The notes beneath the pieces are model-generated. The model ran no database searches. It had not been told where the DNA came from and was given only the letters and a program-made list of their open reading frames with translations. Below, piece after piece: positions 1-8,091 of a DNA stretch of 40,893 nt. The translations under genes and the position numbers were made by a program. Where the stretch lies: the NCBI GenBank assembly GCA_019746095.1, contig JAIESL010000001.1:1-40893 (forward strand), read 5' to 3'. Position 1 is the stretch's first letter. Every line of letters starts with the position of its first letter. The stretch is from Caulobacteraceae bacterium. Lineage in GTDB: Bacteria; Pseudomonadota; Alphaproteobacteria; Caulobacterales; Caulobacteraceae.

Positions 1-18
1 GATCAGGGAGACTGCCTG

Positions 19-627
19 TTGAAACCGAAACCTCGACCCGACGCCCGCCCCGCCCCCGAACGGGCCCCCGAACAGATCGCCCTCTTCGCCCCGGCCCCCG
101 TCGGCGACCCCGGGGCCGACGATCCCGTCGCCCTGGCGCGGGCGGCGACCCTGGCCTCGGCGCGGGCGATGAAGGGGCAGCGGTGGCATGAGGCGAAGGC
201 TCTGGCCGGGCTGGCCGATCTCTATGCGCGGCTGGGCGAGCGGTCGAAGCAGGCCGAGCTGACGGTCGAGACCATGGATCTGAAACTGCTGTTCGAGGCC
301 ATCAACTGCGATCAGGAGGTGCTGCGTCAGCGGTTCTGGGTGAAGGAGGGGGACGACCCCGACCGCGAGGTGAAACGGGCCTTCTGGGAACAGCGCAACC
401 AGCTGATGACCGCCGCCCGCAAGACCCAGACCGATCTGATGCGGCGGGTCTGGAAGGCCGAAGATATCGCGCGCGAAGCCGGCGGGACGATCGAGGTCAG
501 CGAGGCGGGCCGGGCGGCGGAGGCCGAGACCGTGGGCTGGGTCGAGCTGACGGATGAGGAGATCGCCGAGGAGTGCGACGGGGGGAGGACCCGGGCCGCG
601 TCGGGTCGAGACGGCGGAGCCTTCTGA
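19..627 (+). CDS. uncharacterised protein, 202 aa
   Basis: I do not recognise this family. The reading frame opens with TTG 9 bases after a GGGAG ribosome-binding site, so the start is plausible although close to the window edge. The first 45 residues are proline- and alanine-rich and probably disordered. Residues 40-160 look alpha-helical and charged, with two cysteine-poor helical stretches rich in Ala, Glu and Arg. The C-terminal 20 residues are Gly/Arg-rich. There is no signal peptide or membrane segment, so a cytoplasmic protein is likely. It is convergent with the next gene, with 21 bases between the stops. What lies upstream is outside the window, so operon membership is unknown. The length and helical character do not justify a functional guess. 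Confidence 0.6.
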   Translation: MKPKPRPDARPAPERAPEQIALFAPAPVGDPGADDPVALARAATLASARAMKGQRWHEAKALAGLADLYARLGERSKQAELTVETMDLKLLFEAINCDQEVLRQRFWVKEGDDPDREVKRAFWEQRNQLMTAARKTQTDLMRRVWKAEDIAREAGGTIEVSEAGRAAEAETVGWVELTDEEIAEECDGGRTRAASGRDGGAF

Positions 628-648
628 CCGCGGCCCAACCCGACGGCT

Positions 649-1107
649 TTATCGCTTACGGAACCGTGACGCCTCGGCCTTGAGGCTGGAGCCCCAGTCG
701 GTGACCGGCTGGTCGGGTTCGGCCTGGAAGGGCAGGGCGCCGGCGACGCCGCGCATCGCCAGGGCCAGGGGCAGGGCCCAGTGGGCCAGCATGCGCAGGG
801 GCTTTCGGCGCGTATCCAGCACGTCCCAGCCCTCGGCGGCGAAGGCCTCGGCCATGTCGGCAGGGTCGAGGCGTTCGATGGCGTCCCAGTCGGCCGGGCG
901 GGCGACGGCGGCGGCCTCGTCCGGGGTCAGGCCGAAGGCGGCGCGGGCGGTCTCGTCGATGGCTTCGGCGATGTCGGGGAATTCATACAGCTCGTCCGGA
1001 TCGGCGGCGCGCGGCTTCATTAGCGCCTTCAGTTCGAGGGCGTCGATCCCGGGCAGGTCGATCAGGCGGCGCATCGAGGCCGGGTTTTGGGGCGGGGCTT
1101 GGGTCAT
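649..1107 (-). CDS. uncharacterised protein, 152 aa, second gene of the alcohol dehydrogenase operon
   Basis: The protein is not recognised. It is acidic in its first 100 residues (many Asp-Glu-Ala stretches) and basic at the C-terminus, which ends in Arg-Lys-Arg. A moderately hydrophobic patch near residues 105-125 (Leu-Ala-His-Trp-Ala-Leu-Pro) is too short and polar to be a confident membrane segment. Its start lies only 3 bases after the stop of the alcohol dehydrogenase, on the same strand, so the two are almost certainly co-transcribed and probably translationally coupled. It converges on the gene at the left edge. No catalytic motif is visible. A role linked to the dehydrogenase is inferred only from position. 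Confidence 0.6.
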   Translation of the reverse strand: MTQAPPQNPASMRRLIDLPGIDALELKALMKPRAADPDELYEFPDIAEAIDETARAAFGLTPDEAAAVARPADWDAIERLDPADMAEAFAAEGWDVLDTRRKPLRMLAHWALPLALAMRGVAGALPFQAEPDQPVTDWGSSLKAEASRFRKR

Positions 1108-1110
1108 GGC

Positions 1111-2235
1111 TCAGAACCGTACCACAGTGCGCACGGCGCGGCCGTCGGCCAGATCGTCGAAGGCGGCATTGATGCCGGCCAGGGCGATGGTGCCGCTCAG
1201 CAGCCGGTCCACCGGCAGCCGCCCCTGCCGGAACAGGGCGACGTAGCGGGGGATGTCGCGGGCGGGGACGCAGGTGCCGATGTACGAGCCCTTGAGGGTG
1301 CGCTCCTCGGCGACCAGCTGGACGATGTTGACCGCCAGCGCCGCCTCCGGCGGGGGCAGGCCTGCCGTAACCGTGGTGCCGCCGCGCCGGGTCATCCGCC
1401 AGGCGGCCTCGAGGGCGGCGGCCGAGCCGGCCATTTCGAAGACGAAATCGGCCCCGCCACCGGTCAGGCTGCGCACCTGTTCGACGGCGTCGGGATCGGC
1501 GGCATGGACGGTCCGGACCGGGCCGAGGCTGCGGGCCAGGGCCAGCTTGTCCTCGCTGACGTCCACGGCGATCACCGGGCTCGCCCCCGCCGCCAGGGCC
1601 CCGAGCACCGAGGACAGGCCGACGCCGCCCAGGCCGACCACGGCCACCGACTGGCCGGCCCGGACCTGTGCCGTGTTCACGACCGCCCCGACCCCGGTCA
1701 GCACGGCACAGCCGAACAGGGCGGCGTGTTCGAACGGCAGGTCGCGGTCGACCTTCACCAGCGACCGGCGCGAGACCACGGCATGGGCGGCAAAGGCGGA
1801 GCAGCCGAGATGATGATTCAGGTCTCCCGCCGCATCATGGATGCGCCGCCCGCCGGCCAGCAGCTCGCCCCGGCCATTGGCCGCCGCGCCCGGCTCGCAG
1901 AGGGCCGGCCGGCCCCCGGCGCAGGGATCGCAGTGGCCGCAGGAGGGCATGAAGACCATGACGACATGGTCGCCGATCTGCAGGTCCGTGACCCCGGGGC
2001 CCAGCGCCTCGACCACCCCCGCGGCCTCATGGCCCAGGGCCATGGGCAGGGGCCGGGGCCGGTCGCCGTTGATGACGCTGAGATCCGAATGGCACAGGCC
2101 GGCGGCCCTGATGGCGACCCGAACCTCGTCCCGGCCGGGCGGATCCAGGGTCACCGTCTCGAGCGACAGCGGGCGGCTGTCGGCATAGGGGCGGGCGGCA
2201 CCCGTGGTGCGAAGAACGGCGGCGAGCGTCTGCAT
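1111..2235 (-). CDS. zinc-dependent alcohol dehydrogenase (medium-chain dehydrogenase/reductase family)
   Basis: A 374-residue MDR enzyme that should oxidise an alcohol, or reduce an aldehyde, with NAD(P). The N-terminal GroES-like domain carries the catalytic zinc ligands Cys48 (in GLCHSD), His69-Glu70 (in GHE) and Cys176. The structural zinc lobe is intact, with Cys99, Cys102, Cys105 and Cys113 in the usual C-x2-C-x2-C-x7-C spacing. The Rossmann fold follows, with the dinucleotide loop GLGGVG at residues 201-206. Length is normal for the family, and the retained lobe suggests the class I/III-like branch rather than a zinc-free quinone oxidoreductase. The substrate cannot be read from sequence. 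It heads a two-gene minus-strand operon with a small uncharacterised protein 3 bases downstream, and is divergent from the thioesterase. Confidence 0.9.
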   Translation of the reverse strand: MQTLAAVLRTTGAARPYADSRPLSLETVTLDPPGRDEVRVAIRAAGLCHSDLSVINGDRPRPLPMALGHEAAGVVEALGPGVTDLQIGDHVVMVFMPSCGHCDPCAGGRPALCEPGAAANGRGELLAGGRRIHDAAGDLNHHLGCSAFAAHAVVSRRSLVKVDRDLPFEHAALFGCAVLTGVGAVVNTAQVRAGQSVAVVGLGGVGLSSVLGALAAGASPVIAVDVSEDKLALARSLGPVRTVHAADPDAVEQVRSLTGGGADFVFEMAGSAAALEAAWRMTRRGGTTVTAGLPPPEAALAVNIVQLVAEERTLKGSYIGTCVPARDIPRYVALFRQGRLPVDRLLSGTIALAGINAAFDDLADGRAVRTVVRF

Positions 2236-2318
2236 GAAGGGCAGGCTAGGCGCTTGACGCCGCCTTCGCCAAGCCCAAGGCTGGGAACAGGCGCGCCAAG
2301 ACGCGCGGAATCAGAACG

Positions 2319-2357
2319 CGCTCAGGCAGCGAGCGACCGCGTCGCGAGCGTTAGCGC
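2319..2357. repeat. 39-bp intergenic repeat, copy 1
   Basis: This segment matches the one at 3116-3154 at 36 of 39 positions, including a 24-base identical core that contains CAGCGAGCGACCGCGTCGCG. It can fold: CGCTC (2319-2323) pairs with GAGCG (2346-2350), GCGA (2333-2336) pairs with TCGC (2342-2345), and GCGCT (2318-2322) can alternatively pair with AGCGC (2353-2357). It lies 15 bases before the thioesterase start, so it would be in the 5' leader or promoter. It reads as a small dispersed palindromic repeat rather than coding sequence. Confidence 0.75.
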
Positions 2358-2372
2358 ACCAGGGGAGATTTC

Positions 2373-2810
2373 ATGACCGGCACGATCGAACGGACGAAGC
2401 GCAGCGACTATCGCCGCTTCCAGGCCATATCCACGCGCTGGATGGACAATGACGTCTACGGCCATGTGAACAATGTGGTCTATTATTCCTGGTTCGACAC
2501 GGCGGTGAACCGGCTGCTGGTCGTCAACGGCCTGATCGACATCCACGAGGGCAAAACCATCGGCCTGGTGGTCGAGACGGGCTGCCGCTATTTCTCGCCG
2601 ACCGCCTTCCCGGACGAGATCGAGGCCGGGGTGCGGGTGGCCCATGTCGGGACCAGCTCGGTCCGCTACGAAATCGGCCTGTTCCGCAACAATGAGCAGG
2701 AGGCGGCCGCCGTCGGCTATTTCGTCCATGTCTATGTCGACCGGGACTCCAAGCGGCCGGTACCGGTGGACGACAGGATGCGGGGCTTTCTGGAGAGCCT
2801 GAAGGCCTAG
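2373..2810 (+). CDS. acyl-CoA thioesterase, hotdog fold (4HBT family)
   Basis: A 145-residue single-domain hotdog protein predicted to hydrolyse an acyl-CoA thioester in the cytoplasm. The family signature is clear near residues 25-45: a WMDNDVYGHVNN motif with the catalytic-type Asp followed by His and Asn, then the YYSWFDTA helix. The remaining strands and the closing helix are present, so the protein is full length. The ATG start has a GGGGAG ribosome-binding site 5-10 bases upstream. The 39-bp repeat lies just before it. The stop overlaps the stop of the minus-strand membrane protein gene by four bases (CTAG). The acyl chain specificity is unknown. It is distinct from the Tol-linked YbgC at 7624-8079, which has the same fold. 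Confidence 0.88.
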   Translation: MTGTIERTKRSDYRRFQAISTRWMDNDVYGHVNNVVYYSWFDTAVNRLLVVNGLIDIHEGKTIGLVVETGCRYFSPTAFPDEIEAGVRVAHVGTSSVRYEIGLFRNNEQEAAAVGYFVHVYVDRDSKRPVPVDDRMRGFLESLKA

Positions 2811-3007
2811 TCGTCCAGCCGCCCCATCAGCGCCAGGGCGCCCACGGCGGTCAGCACGCCCAGCGCAAAGGCGCCGATGATGGCGCCGGTGGCGACGGCG
2901 GTCGGAACGGTGACGGGACGGGTCTCGTACCATTCCACGATATCGGCCTCATTGAGGTCGTCTTCGGCATAGGCTTCGGCGTGATAGATGGCGTCTTCGG
3001 CGATCAT
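2807..3007 (-). CDS. small single-pass membrane protein, 66 aa
   Basis: A short uncharacterised gene. The reading frame is open further upstream, but ATG at 3005-3007 is the best start because GGAG lies seven bases before it and the longer version would run through the intergenic repeat. The first 30 residues are acidic and soluble (Glu-Asp-Ala repeats, then VEWYETRPVTVP). Residues 33-60 form one strong hydrophobic helix rich in Ala, Gly, Val and Leu, and the protein ends in Gly-Arg-Leu-Asp-Asp. This suggests an inner-membrane protein with an acidic N-terminal tail. It is divergent from yebC and convergent with the thioesterase, the two stop codons sharing CTAG. Confidence 0.6.
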   Translation of the reverse strand: MIAEDAIYHAEAYAEDDLNEADIVEWYETRPVTVPTAVATGAIIGAFALGVLTAVGALALMGRLDD

Positions 3008-3115
3008 GGCGGGGCTCCGTCCTGCGGTTGGGAAAAGCTGTAGCGCAGCAGAAGTTCCTGAACCGTGACACCGCCGCCGCCATCCGCTAGATGCGCGGCT
3101 CACCCGCGGCGAGGG

Positions 3116-3154
3116 CGCTCCAGCAGCGAGCGACCGCGTCGCGAGCGATAGCGC
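3116..3154. repeat. 39-bp intergenic repeat, copy 2
   Basis: The second copy of the element at 2319-2357, in the same orientation, with three mismatches: two adjacent ones in the left part and one T-to-A near the right end. The same stems are preserved: CGCTC 3116-3120 with GAGCG 3143-3147, and GCGA with TCGC inside. It ends 17 bases before the yebC start codon, between yebC and the divergent small membrane protein gene. Confidence 0.75.
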
Positions 3155-3171
3155 CCAGAACAGAGACACTC

Positions 3172-3945
3172 ATGGCCGGCCATTCCAAATTCAAGAACAT
3201 CATGCACCGCAAGGGGCGCGCCGATGCGCAGCGGTCCAAACTGTTCTCGAAACTGTCCCGCGACATCACCGTGGCCGCCAAGCTGGGCATGCCCGATCCG
3301 GCCATGAACCCGCGCCTGCGTCTGGCCGTCAACAACGCCAAGGCCGAAAGCCTGCCCCGCGACGTGATCCAGCGGGCCATCAACAAGGCCTCCGGCGGTG
3401 ACGTCGATACGATGGAAGAGGTCCGCTACGAGGGCCGCGGCCCCGGCGGGGTCGGCATCATCGTCGAAGCCCTGACCGACAACCGCAACCGTGCCGCCTC
3501 CAACATCGGCGCGGCGTTCAAGAAGAACGGCGGGGCACTGAGCGAGATGAACTCGGTCGCCTTCATGTGGAACCGCGTGGGCCGGATCATCTATCCCGCC
3601 GAGGCCGGCAGTGAGGACGCCGTCATGGAAGCCGCCATCGAGGCGGGGGCCCAGGACGTGGAGAGCGACCTGGTCAAGCCCGACATCTATGAGGACGCGC
3701 CGGGCCATACCATCTGGACGACCTTTGAGGACCTGAACGACGTGGCAGAGGCCCTGTCGAAAATCCTCGGCGACGCCAAGTCCACCGCCCTGGTCTGGCG
3801 CCCGCAGACCGAGGTGGCCGTCACCGGCGAGGCCGTCGGCACGCTGATGAAGCTGCTCGATGCCCTGGATGCCGAGGACGACGTCCAGAATGTCTATTCG
3901 AACGAGGACATCTCGGACGAGGACATGGAGAAATACGCGGGCTGA
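3172..3945 (+). CDS. yebC: YebC/TACO1-family regulator of transcription or translation
   Basis: A 257-residue protein of the YebC/PmpR/TACO1 family. Members have been described as DNA-binding regulators and, more recently, as translation factors that help ribosomes through difficult proline stretches. The N-terminal signature [18 protein letters not shown] is typical and sets the start at 3172. An upstream in-frame extension to 3091 would read through the 39-bp repeat and is rejected. The conserved [15 protein letters not shown] region and the [22 protein letters not shown] block are both present, followed by the C-terminal alpha/beta domain. Length is standard. In many proteobacteria yebC lies just upstream of ruvC; here the small genes and the cupin gene separate them. 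Confidence 0.95.
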   Translation: MAGHSKFKNIMHRKGRADAQRSKLFSKLSRDITVAAKLGMPDPAMNPRLRLAVNNAKAESLPRDVIQRAINKASGGDVDTMEEVRYEGRGPGGVGIIVEALTDNRNRAASNIGAAFKKNGGALSEMNSVAFMWNRVGRIIYPAEAGSEDAVMEAAIEAGAQDVESDLVKPDIYEDAPGHTIWTTFEDLNDVAEALSKILGDAKSTALVWRPQTEVAVTGEAVGTLMKLLDALDAEDDVQNVYSNEDISDEDMEKYAG

Positions 3946-3948
3946 TGG

Positions 3949-4119
3949 ATGGGCTTTGAAGAAGGGCGCCAGAAGCGGATCGCGGGCGCGGCCTTTCTCT
4001 GGACCCTGGTCGGGGTCGCTTTGGCCACTGTTGTGCTCTGGAGCATTGTCTCGCTGCGGATGGAGGCCCGTGAAATGCGGAGGTCCCCCGCAGATCAAGC
4101 GGTTTCGAGTCGTCCCTGA
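3949..4119 (+). CDS. possible small membrane protein, 56 aa, downstream of yebC
   Basis: A short frame starting three bases after the yebC stop, with no strong ribosome-binding site of its own; translation would depend on coupling to yebC. The product begins MGFEEGRQKR, followed by one hydrophobic helix at residues 11-36 (FLWTLVGVALATVVLWSIV) and a basic tail. This polar head, single helix and basic anchor give it the look of a real tail-anchored or single-pass protein. Its last 25 bases overlap the convergent gene at 4095-4337. It is not recognised, and its reality rests on composition and position only. Confidence 0.4.
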   Translation: MGFEEGRQKRIAGAAFLWTLVGVALATVVLWSIVSLRMEAREMRRSPADQAVSSRP

Positions 4120-4337
4120 GCGAAGGCCTGCGGTTCGTCCTTGACCCAGACGCAATGGCGCAGGGTCGGCTGTCCCGGACGCTCTAGCGGGATCACGTTG
4201 TGCAGGTCGTCGGTCAGGTTGCGGAGTTGATCCGGCGAAAGCTCGGCTCCTGTCCTCATGATCTCGGTTCGAACGGCCGCGAAGTGGCTCGGGTGGAGGC
4301 CGCTCCCCGGCAGCCGCAGATCAGTGAATTCGGACAT
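4095..4337 (-). CDS. uncharacterised protein, 80 aa
   Basis: A small cytoplasmic protein that I do not recognise. The ATG has GGAG nine bases upstream, which supports the start. The sequence is balanced and not low-complexity. It contains LTDDLHNVIPLERPGQPTLR around residues 40-60 and a Cys-Val-Trp motif, unlike the Arg/Pro-rich translations typical of shadow frames in this genome. It overlaps the end of the small frame downstream of yebC by 25 bases in convergent orientation and is divergent from the cupin gene across a 244-base gap. Confidence 0.55.
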   Translation of the reverse strand: MSEFTDLRLPGSGLHPSHFAAVRTEIMRTGAELSPDQLRNLTDDLHNVIPLERPGQPTLRHCVWVKDEPQAFAQGRLETA

Positions 4338-4581
4338 GGCGTCGGTCTCCGGACCGTTCGGGAATGCGCGATAACCGGCTCAGGTTCCGCGACGCCTGAT
4401 GCGGGCGGCATGCGGCATCACCCCATCCAGGAACTGGCAGACGACCACGGAACAGCTGGACCGCATGACCGTTGCCGTGGCGTGGCGTGGAGCGGATGTC
4501 GGCGTTCACGCACGCGACCCGGTCCGGGTCACGGGACACCGACGCCCGGTCCCTTCCAGTGACCTTCCCGAGGATTTCCCC
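4338..4581. other. divergent intergenic region between the 80-aa gene and the cupin gene
   Basis: This gap must hold promoters for both flanking genes. One short inverted repeat is visible, GACCC-ggtcc-GGGTC at 4516-4530, about 50 bases before the cupin start. The cupin reading frame stays open back to 4399, but that extension is Arg/Thr-rich, unlike the cupin fold, and is not taken as coding. No clear sigma-70 hexamers are visible. Confidence 0.4.
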
Positions 4582-4977
4582 ATGCAAGGCTTCATCGACA
4601 ACATCGAGACCCTGACGACGGAGAACACCGACTTCCGCCGTGTGATCTACACCGGCAAACACCTGCAACTGGTGCTGATGGCCCTGAAGCCCGGCGAGGA
4701 GATCGGCGAGGAGGTTCACGCGGACCATGACCAGTTCTTCCGCATCGAAAGCGGCTCGGGCGAAGTGCTGATCGACGGCAGGCGCACCCCGATCAAGGAC
4801 GACGACGCCATCCTCGTGCCGGCCGGAGCCCGCCATAACGTCTTCAACACCGGCGAAGCGTCACTGACGCTTTACACCCTCTACGGCCCGCCCGAGCACC
4901 ACGAGGGCGTGGTCCGCGCCACTCGGGCCGAAGCGGAGGCGAAGGAGGAGCATTTCGACGGCACGACCACCGAATAG
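4582..4977 (+). CDS. cupin-domain protein
   Basis: A 131-residue single-cupin protein. The first cupin motif is visible around residues 35-55: GEEIGEEVHADHDQFFRIESG has the metal-binding His-x2-His arrangement followed by Glu. The second motif is VPAGARHNVFN near residue 80, with its His. This implies a metal-binding beta-barrel enzyme or sensor, but the substrate is not evident. The start at 4582 has AGGA 6-9 bases upstream and gives the normal length for small cupins; an upstream extension is unlikely. The C-terminus is Glu/Ala-rich (EAEAKEEHFDG). It stands alone before ruvC, 56 bases away. Confidence 0.85.
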   Translation: MQGFIDNIETLTTENTDFRRVIYTGKHLQLVLMALKPGEEIGEEVHADHDQFFRIESGSGEVLIDGRRTPIKDDDAILVPAGARHNVFNTGEASLTLYTLYGPPEHHEGVVRATRAEAEAKEEHFDGTTTE

Positions 4978-5033
4978 GCGGCGGCCGCGCCGGTCATTGT
5001 TCGTCAACCTCGTTTGAGGCATGAAGGGAACGA

Positions 5034-5549
5034 ATGACGAACGAAGCGACTCGAATCCTGGGGCTGGACCCCGGCCTGCGCCGCACCGGCTGGGGCGTTG
5101 TGGCGTCTGAAGGGGCGCGCCTGCGCTGGATCGCCCACGGCGTCATCGCTCCGCCCGAGACCGCCCCGTTCAGCGAGCGACTGCTGTTCCTGCTCGAGGC
5201 CGTCGGCGAGGTCTGCGCGGCCCATGACTGCGACGAGGCGGCGATCGAGGAGGTGTTCGTCAATATGAACCCCGTCTCGACCCTGAAACTGGGGCATGCG
5301 CGGGCGGCGGTGATGCTGGCCCCGGCACGGCATGGTCTGAGCGTGGCGGAATACGCGCCCAACCTGATCAAGAAGGCGGTGGTTGGGGCCGGCCATGCCG
5401 ACAAGACCCAGATCGCCTTCATGGTGAAGCGGCTGCTGCCTGCGGCCGGGGATGTGAAGGCCGATGCCGCCGATGCGCTGGCCGTGGCCATCACCCATGC
5501 GCAGATGCGCAAGCGGGCCTTGCTCACAGCCTTGAGGGGGGCGGCATGA
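5034..5549 (+). CDS. ruvC: crossover junction endodeoxyribonuclease RuvC
   Basis: RuvC resolves Holliday junctions by dual strand cleavage and works with RuvAB during recombinational repair. The 171-residue protein has the expected acidic active site: Asp12 in LGLDPGL, the Glu72-Glu73 pair in AAIEEVF, and Asp144/Asp147 near the C-terminus in [13 protein letters not shown]. The conserved [20 protein letters not shown] region for junction recognition follows the second acidic site. The ATG start matches the family. It is the first gene of ruvCAB and overlaps ruvA by four bases (ATGA). Confidence 0.97.
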   Translation: MTNEATRILGLDPGLRRTGWGVVASEGARLRWIAHGVIAPPETAPFSERLLFLLEAVGEVCAAHDCDEAAIEEVFVNMNPVSTLKLGHARAAVMLAPARHGLSVAEYAPNLIKKAVVGAGHADKTQIAFMVKRLLPAAGDVKADAADALAVAITHAQMRKRALLTALRGAA

Positions 5550-6163
5550 TCGGCCGTTTGCGGGGCGTGCTGGCCGAGGTCGAGGCGGATCACTGCCTGA
5601 TCGACTGCGCCGGGGTGGGTTATGTGGTGGCGTGCGGGGCGCGGACCCTGGTAAGGCTGCCGGCCCCCGGGGACGAGGCGACCCTGCATATCGAATCGAA
5701 CTGGAACGCCGAGAGCGGGCCGCGGCTGTACGGCTTTCTGACGCGCGACGAGCGGCGCGCCTTCACCACCCTGACCGCCATCCAGGGCGTGGGCCCGAAG
5801 GCGGCGCTGTCAGTGCTGGACGTCCTGCCGCCGGGCGAGCTGGCGGCGGCGGTGGCGCGCGAGGACAAGGCGGCGGTGGCAAGGGCGAACGGGGTGGGGC
5901 CGAAACTGGCGCTGCGCATCGTCACCGAGCTGAAGGGCAAGCCGCTGGGGGAGGCGTCGTTCACCCCGTCCGCCCCGGGCGTCCACTCCGAGGTCGCGCC
6001 ACCGATACCGAGCGTCACCGGCGAGGCTGTTTCGGCCCTGCTGGGTCTGGGCGTGGCCGAGGTCAACGCCCGCCGCGCGGTCGATCAGGCCCTGATCCGG
6101 CTGGGCGATGAGGCGGATCTGTCGGCGGTCATCCGCGCGGCCCTGCAGGAGTTGGGGCGTTGA
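5546..6163 (+). CDS. ruvA: Holliday junction branch migration protein RuvA
   Basis: RuvA binds the four-way junction as a tetramer and loads RuvB. The 205-residue protein begins [15 protein letters not shown], the usual N-terminal OB-fold. A helix-hairpin-helix region follows, with [14 protein letters not shown] and later [20 protein letters not shown] Pro-rich linker around residues 135-155 leads to domain III, the small RuvB-contacting helical domain ([19 protein letters not shown]). It overlaps ruvC by ATGA, and its stop overlaps the ruvB TTG start, so the three genes are translationally coupled. Confidence 0.97.
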   Translation: MIGRLRGVLAEVEADHCLIDCAGVGYVVACGARTLVRLPAPGDEATLHIESNWNAESGPRLYGFLTRDERRAFTTLTAIQGVGPKAALSVLDVLPPGELAAAVAREDKAAVARANGVGPKLALRIVTELKGKPLGEASFTPSAPGVHSEVAPPIPSVTGEAVSALLGLGVAEVNARRAVDQALIRLGDEADLSAVIRAALQELGR

Positions 6164-7194
6164 GTGAGGACCGGATCATCTCGGGCCAGTCCGCGCCGGG
6201 CGAATCCCACGACCGCGCCCTGCGGCCCCAGACCCTGTCGGAGTTCGTCGGCCAGGAGCAGGCCAAGGGTAATCTGAAGGTCTTCATCGACGCGGCGCGG
6301 GGACGGGGGGAGTCCCTCGACCACGTCCTGCTGTTCGGACCGCCCGGTCTGGGCAAGACCACCCTGGCGCAGATCGTGGCGCGTGAGTTGGGCGTCGGCT
6401 TCCGCGCCACCTCCGGCCCGATTTTGGCCAAGGCGGGCGACTTGGCGGCCATTCTGACCAATCTCGAACCGCGCGATGTGCTGTTCATCGACGAAATCCA
6501 CCGGTTGGCTCCGACGGTGGAGGAGATCCTCTATCCCGCCATGGAGGACCATGTGCTGGACCTGATCATCGGTGAGGGGCCGTCGGCGCGGTCAGTGCGG
6601 ATCGATCTGGCACCGTTCACCCTGGTCGGGGCGACGACGCGTGCGGGGCTGCTGGCCACACCGCTGCGGGACCGGTTCGGCATCCCGCTGCGGCTGGAAT
6701 TCTACACGCCCGAGGAGCTGGTCCGGGTCATCACCGGGGCGGCGCGCAAGATGGGTGTCGGCATCAATGACGAGGGTGCCCGCGAGATCGCCAGCCGGTC
6801 GCGGGGCACGCCCCGGGTGGCCGGGCGGCTGCTGCGCCGGGTGCGGGATTTTGCCGAGGCCGAGAGCTCACCGGTCATCGACCGGCTGGCGGCGGCGCGG
6901 GCCCTGGCCCGGCTGGAGGTCGACGAGGCGGGGCTGGACAGTCTGGACCGCCGCTTCCTCAAGGCCCTGATCGAGAACTACGGGGGCGGTCCGGTCGGGA
7001 TGGACACCCTTGCGGCGGCGATCGCCGAGGCCCGCGATGCCGTCGAGGATGTGATCGAACCCTATCTGCTGCAGCAGGGCTTCATCCAGCGCACACCGCG
7101 CGGCCGCATGGCCTGTGCCCGCGCCTATGCCCACCTCGGCCTGACCGAACCGCCTCAGCCGGTGGAGCAAGGCGGCCTCTTCGGCGGCAAGTGA
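6160..7194 (+). CDS. ruvB: Holliday junction ATP-dependent helicase RuvB
   Basis: The AAA+ motor that drives branch migration with RuvA. The 344-residue protein has Walker A GPPGLGKT at residues 60-67, Walker B VLFIDEIH at 107-114, the sensor I region in LVGATTRAG, and the arginine-finger/sensor II region. The C-terminal winged-helix domain carries [16 protein letters not shown]. The start is TTG within TTGA, overlapping the ruvA stop, and AGGAG lies about nine bases upstream; no ATG fits better. It closes the ruvCAB operon. The next gene starts 52 bases later. Confidence 0.97.
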   Translation: MSEDRIISGQSAPGESHDRALRPQTLSEFVGQEQAKGNLKVFIDAARGRGESLDHVLLFGPPGLGKTTLAQIVARELGVGFRATSGPILAKAGDLAAILTNLEPRDVLFIDEIHRLAPTVEEILYPAMEDHVLDLIIGEGPSARSVRIDLAPFTLVGATTRAGLLATPLRDRFGIPLRLEFYTPEELVRVITGAARKMGVGINDEGAREIASRSRGTPRVAGRLLRRVRDFAEAESSPVIDRLAAARALARLEVDEAGLDSLDRRFLKALIENYGGGPVGMDTLAAAIAEARDAVEDVIEPYLLQQGFIQRTPRGRMACARAYAHLGLTEPPQPVEQGGLFGGK

Positions 7195-7246
7195 GCCCTT
7201 CACCTGCCGCCCGAACCCCGGCATGGTTGTGGCTCAGGGAGGCCGC

Positions 7247-7627
7247 ATGGTGCGCCGGGCGATACGAACCGACAGACTGATCGCCGTGCTGGGCGTGGCG
7301 GTGATCGTGCTCGGCGCGTTGGCGATCTGGTTCGTTACCCAGGGATCGGGCGGTGGCTTCACCGAGGAGCCGGCCTCACGCCGCGTGCTGCGGCAGGCCC
7401 GCGAGCAGCTGGGCCGGACGGCCGAGGTCCAGTTGATCGAACCGGGCCGGGGTCGGGTGGTCTGCGGCTATATCGCGGCCGAACGCGGTGGCCGGGCTGT
7501 CGGCTTCATCTCCCGCCCCAACCGGATGTTGCTGAGCGAAGACCCTCTGAACGGAGAATTCCGCGCCATGATCATGGCGGACTGCCCGGGCTTTCCCGAG
7601 CCTCCGGCCGTGCGGGCGATCCCATGA
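7247..7627 (+). CDS. uncharacterised membrane-anchored protein, 126 aa
   Basis: A single N-terminal transmembrane helix (about residues 9-30, LIAVLGVAVIVLGALAIWFV) is followed by a periplasmic domain of about 90 residues with two cysteines (VVCGYIA and MADCPGF) that could form a disulfide. The start at 7247 is preferred because GGGAGG lies five bases before it; an in-frame ATG at 7223 lacks such a site. It sits between ruvB and ybgC and overlaps ybgC by ATGA, so it belongs transcriptionally to the head of the tol cluster. The family is unknown to me; an envelope role is inferred from topology and neighbours. Confidence 0.7.
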   Translation: MVRRAIRTDRLIAVLGVAVIVLGALAIWFVTQGSGGGFTEEPASRRVLRQAREQLGRTAEVQLIEPGRGRVVCGYIAAERGGRAVGFISRPNRMLLSEDPLNGEFRAMIMADCPGFPEPPAVRAIP

Positions 7628-8079
7628 CATCGACCGACACCCCCACCGCCGGCCGTTTTGAGGGCCGCGAGCACCGGTTGCCCGTCCGCGTCTACTATGA
7701 GGACACCGACTTCACCGGCCTGGTCTATCACGCCAATTATGTCCGCTATTTCGAGCGCGGGCGGTCCGACTGTCTGCGGCTGATGGGGATCGGCCACGCC
7801 GAACTGCTGGACGGCGACAGGCCGATGGCCTTCGTGGTCTCGAAGATGGAGCTGCGTTTCCTGAAGCCAGCGCGGATCGACGACCAGCTGGTGGTGCGCA
7901 CCCACTATGACGCGATCAAGGGACCGCGGCTGCTGATCTCACAGTCAGTCACACGGGGCGACGACATCCTGTGCCGGGCCGAGGTCGAGGTCGTCTGCAT
8001 TCATATGGACGGACGGCCGCGCCGGCCGACCCCGGCCTTGCAGGAAAAGGTCGGACCATGGCTGGCGCGCGAAGCCTGA
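7624..8079 (+). CDS. ybgC: Tol-Pal-associated acyl-CoA thioesterase YbgC
   Basis: A 151-residue hotdog thioesterase that is a conserved first member of tol-pal clusters. The catalytic signature YYEDTDFTGLVYHANY near residues 24-39 carries the Asp, His and Asn typical of YbgC. Next come FERGRSDCLRLMG and the rest of the single hotdog domain. E. coli YbgC acts on acyl-CoA and interacts with phospholipid synthesis enzymes; its link to Tol function is still unclear. It overlaps the preceding membrane protein gene by four bases and is separated from tolQ by a 130-base gap containing two hairpins. Confidence 0.94.
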   Translation: MTSTDTPTAGRFEGREHRLPVRVYYEDTDFTGLVYHANYVRYFERGRSDCLRLMGIGHAELLDGDRPMAFVVSKMELRFLKPARIDDQLVVRTHYDAIKGPRLLISQSVTRGDDILCRAEVEVVCIHMDGRPRRPTPALQEKVGPWLAREA

Positions 8080-8091
8080 CCATTTCGCCCG

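Noticed and set aside
1087..2376. A 429-codon plus-strand frame opposite the alcohol dehydrogenase
   Set aside because: The minus-strand dehydrogenase has all zinc ligands and the NAD loop. The plus-strand translation is Gly/Arg/Gln-rich without motifs.
3091..3171. An upstream extension of yebC by 27 codons
   Set aside because: It would translate the 39-bp intergenic repeat, and the family always begins with MAGHSKF at 3172.
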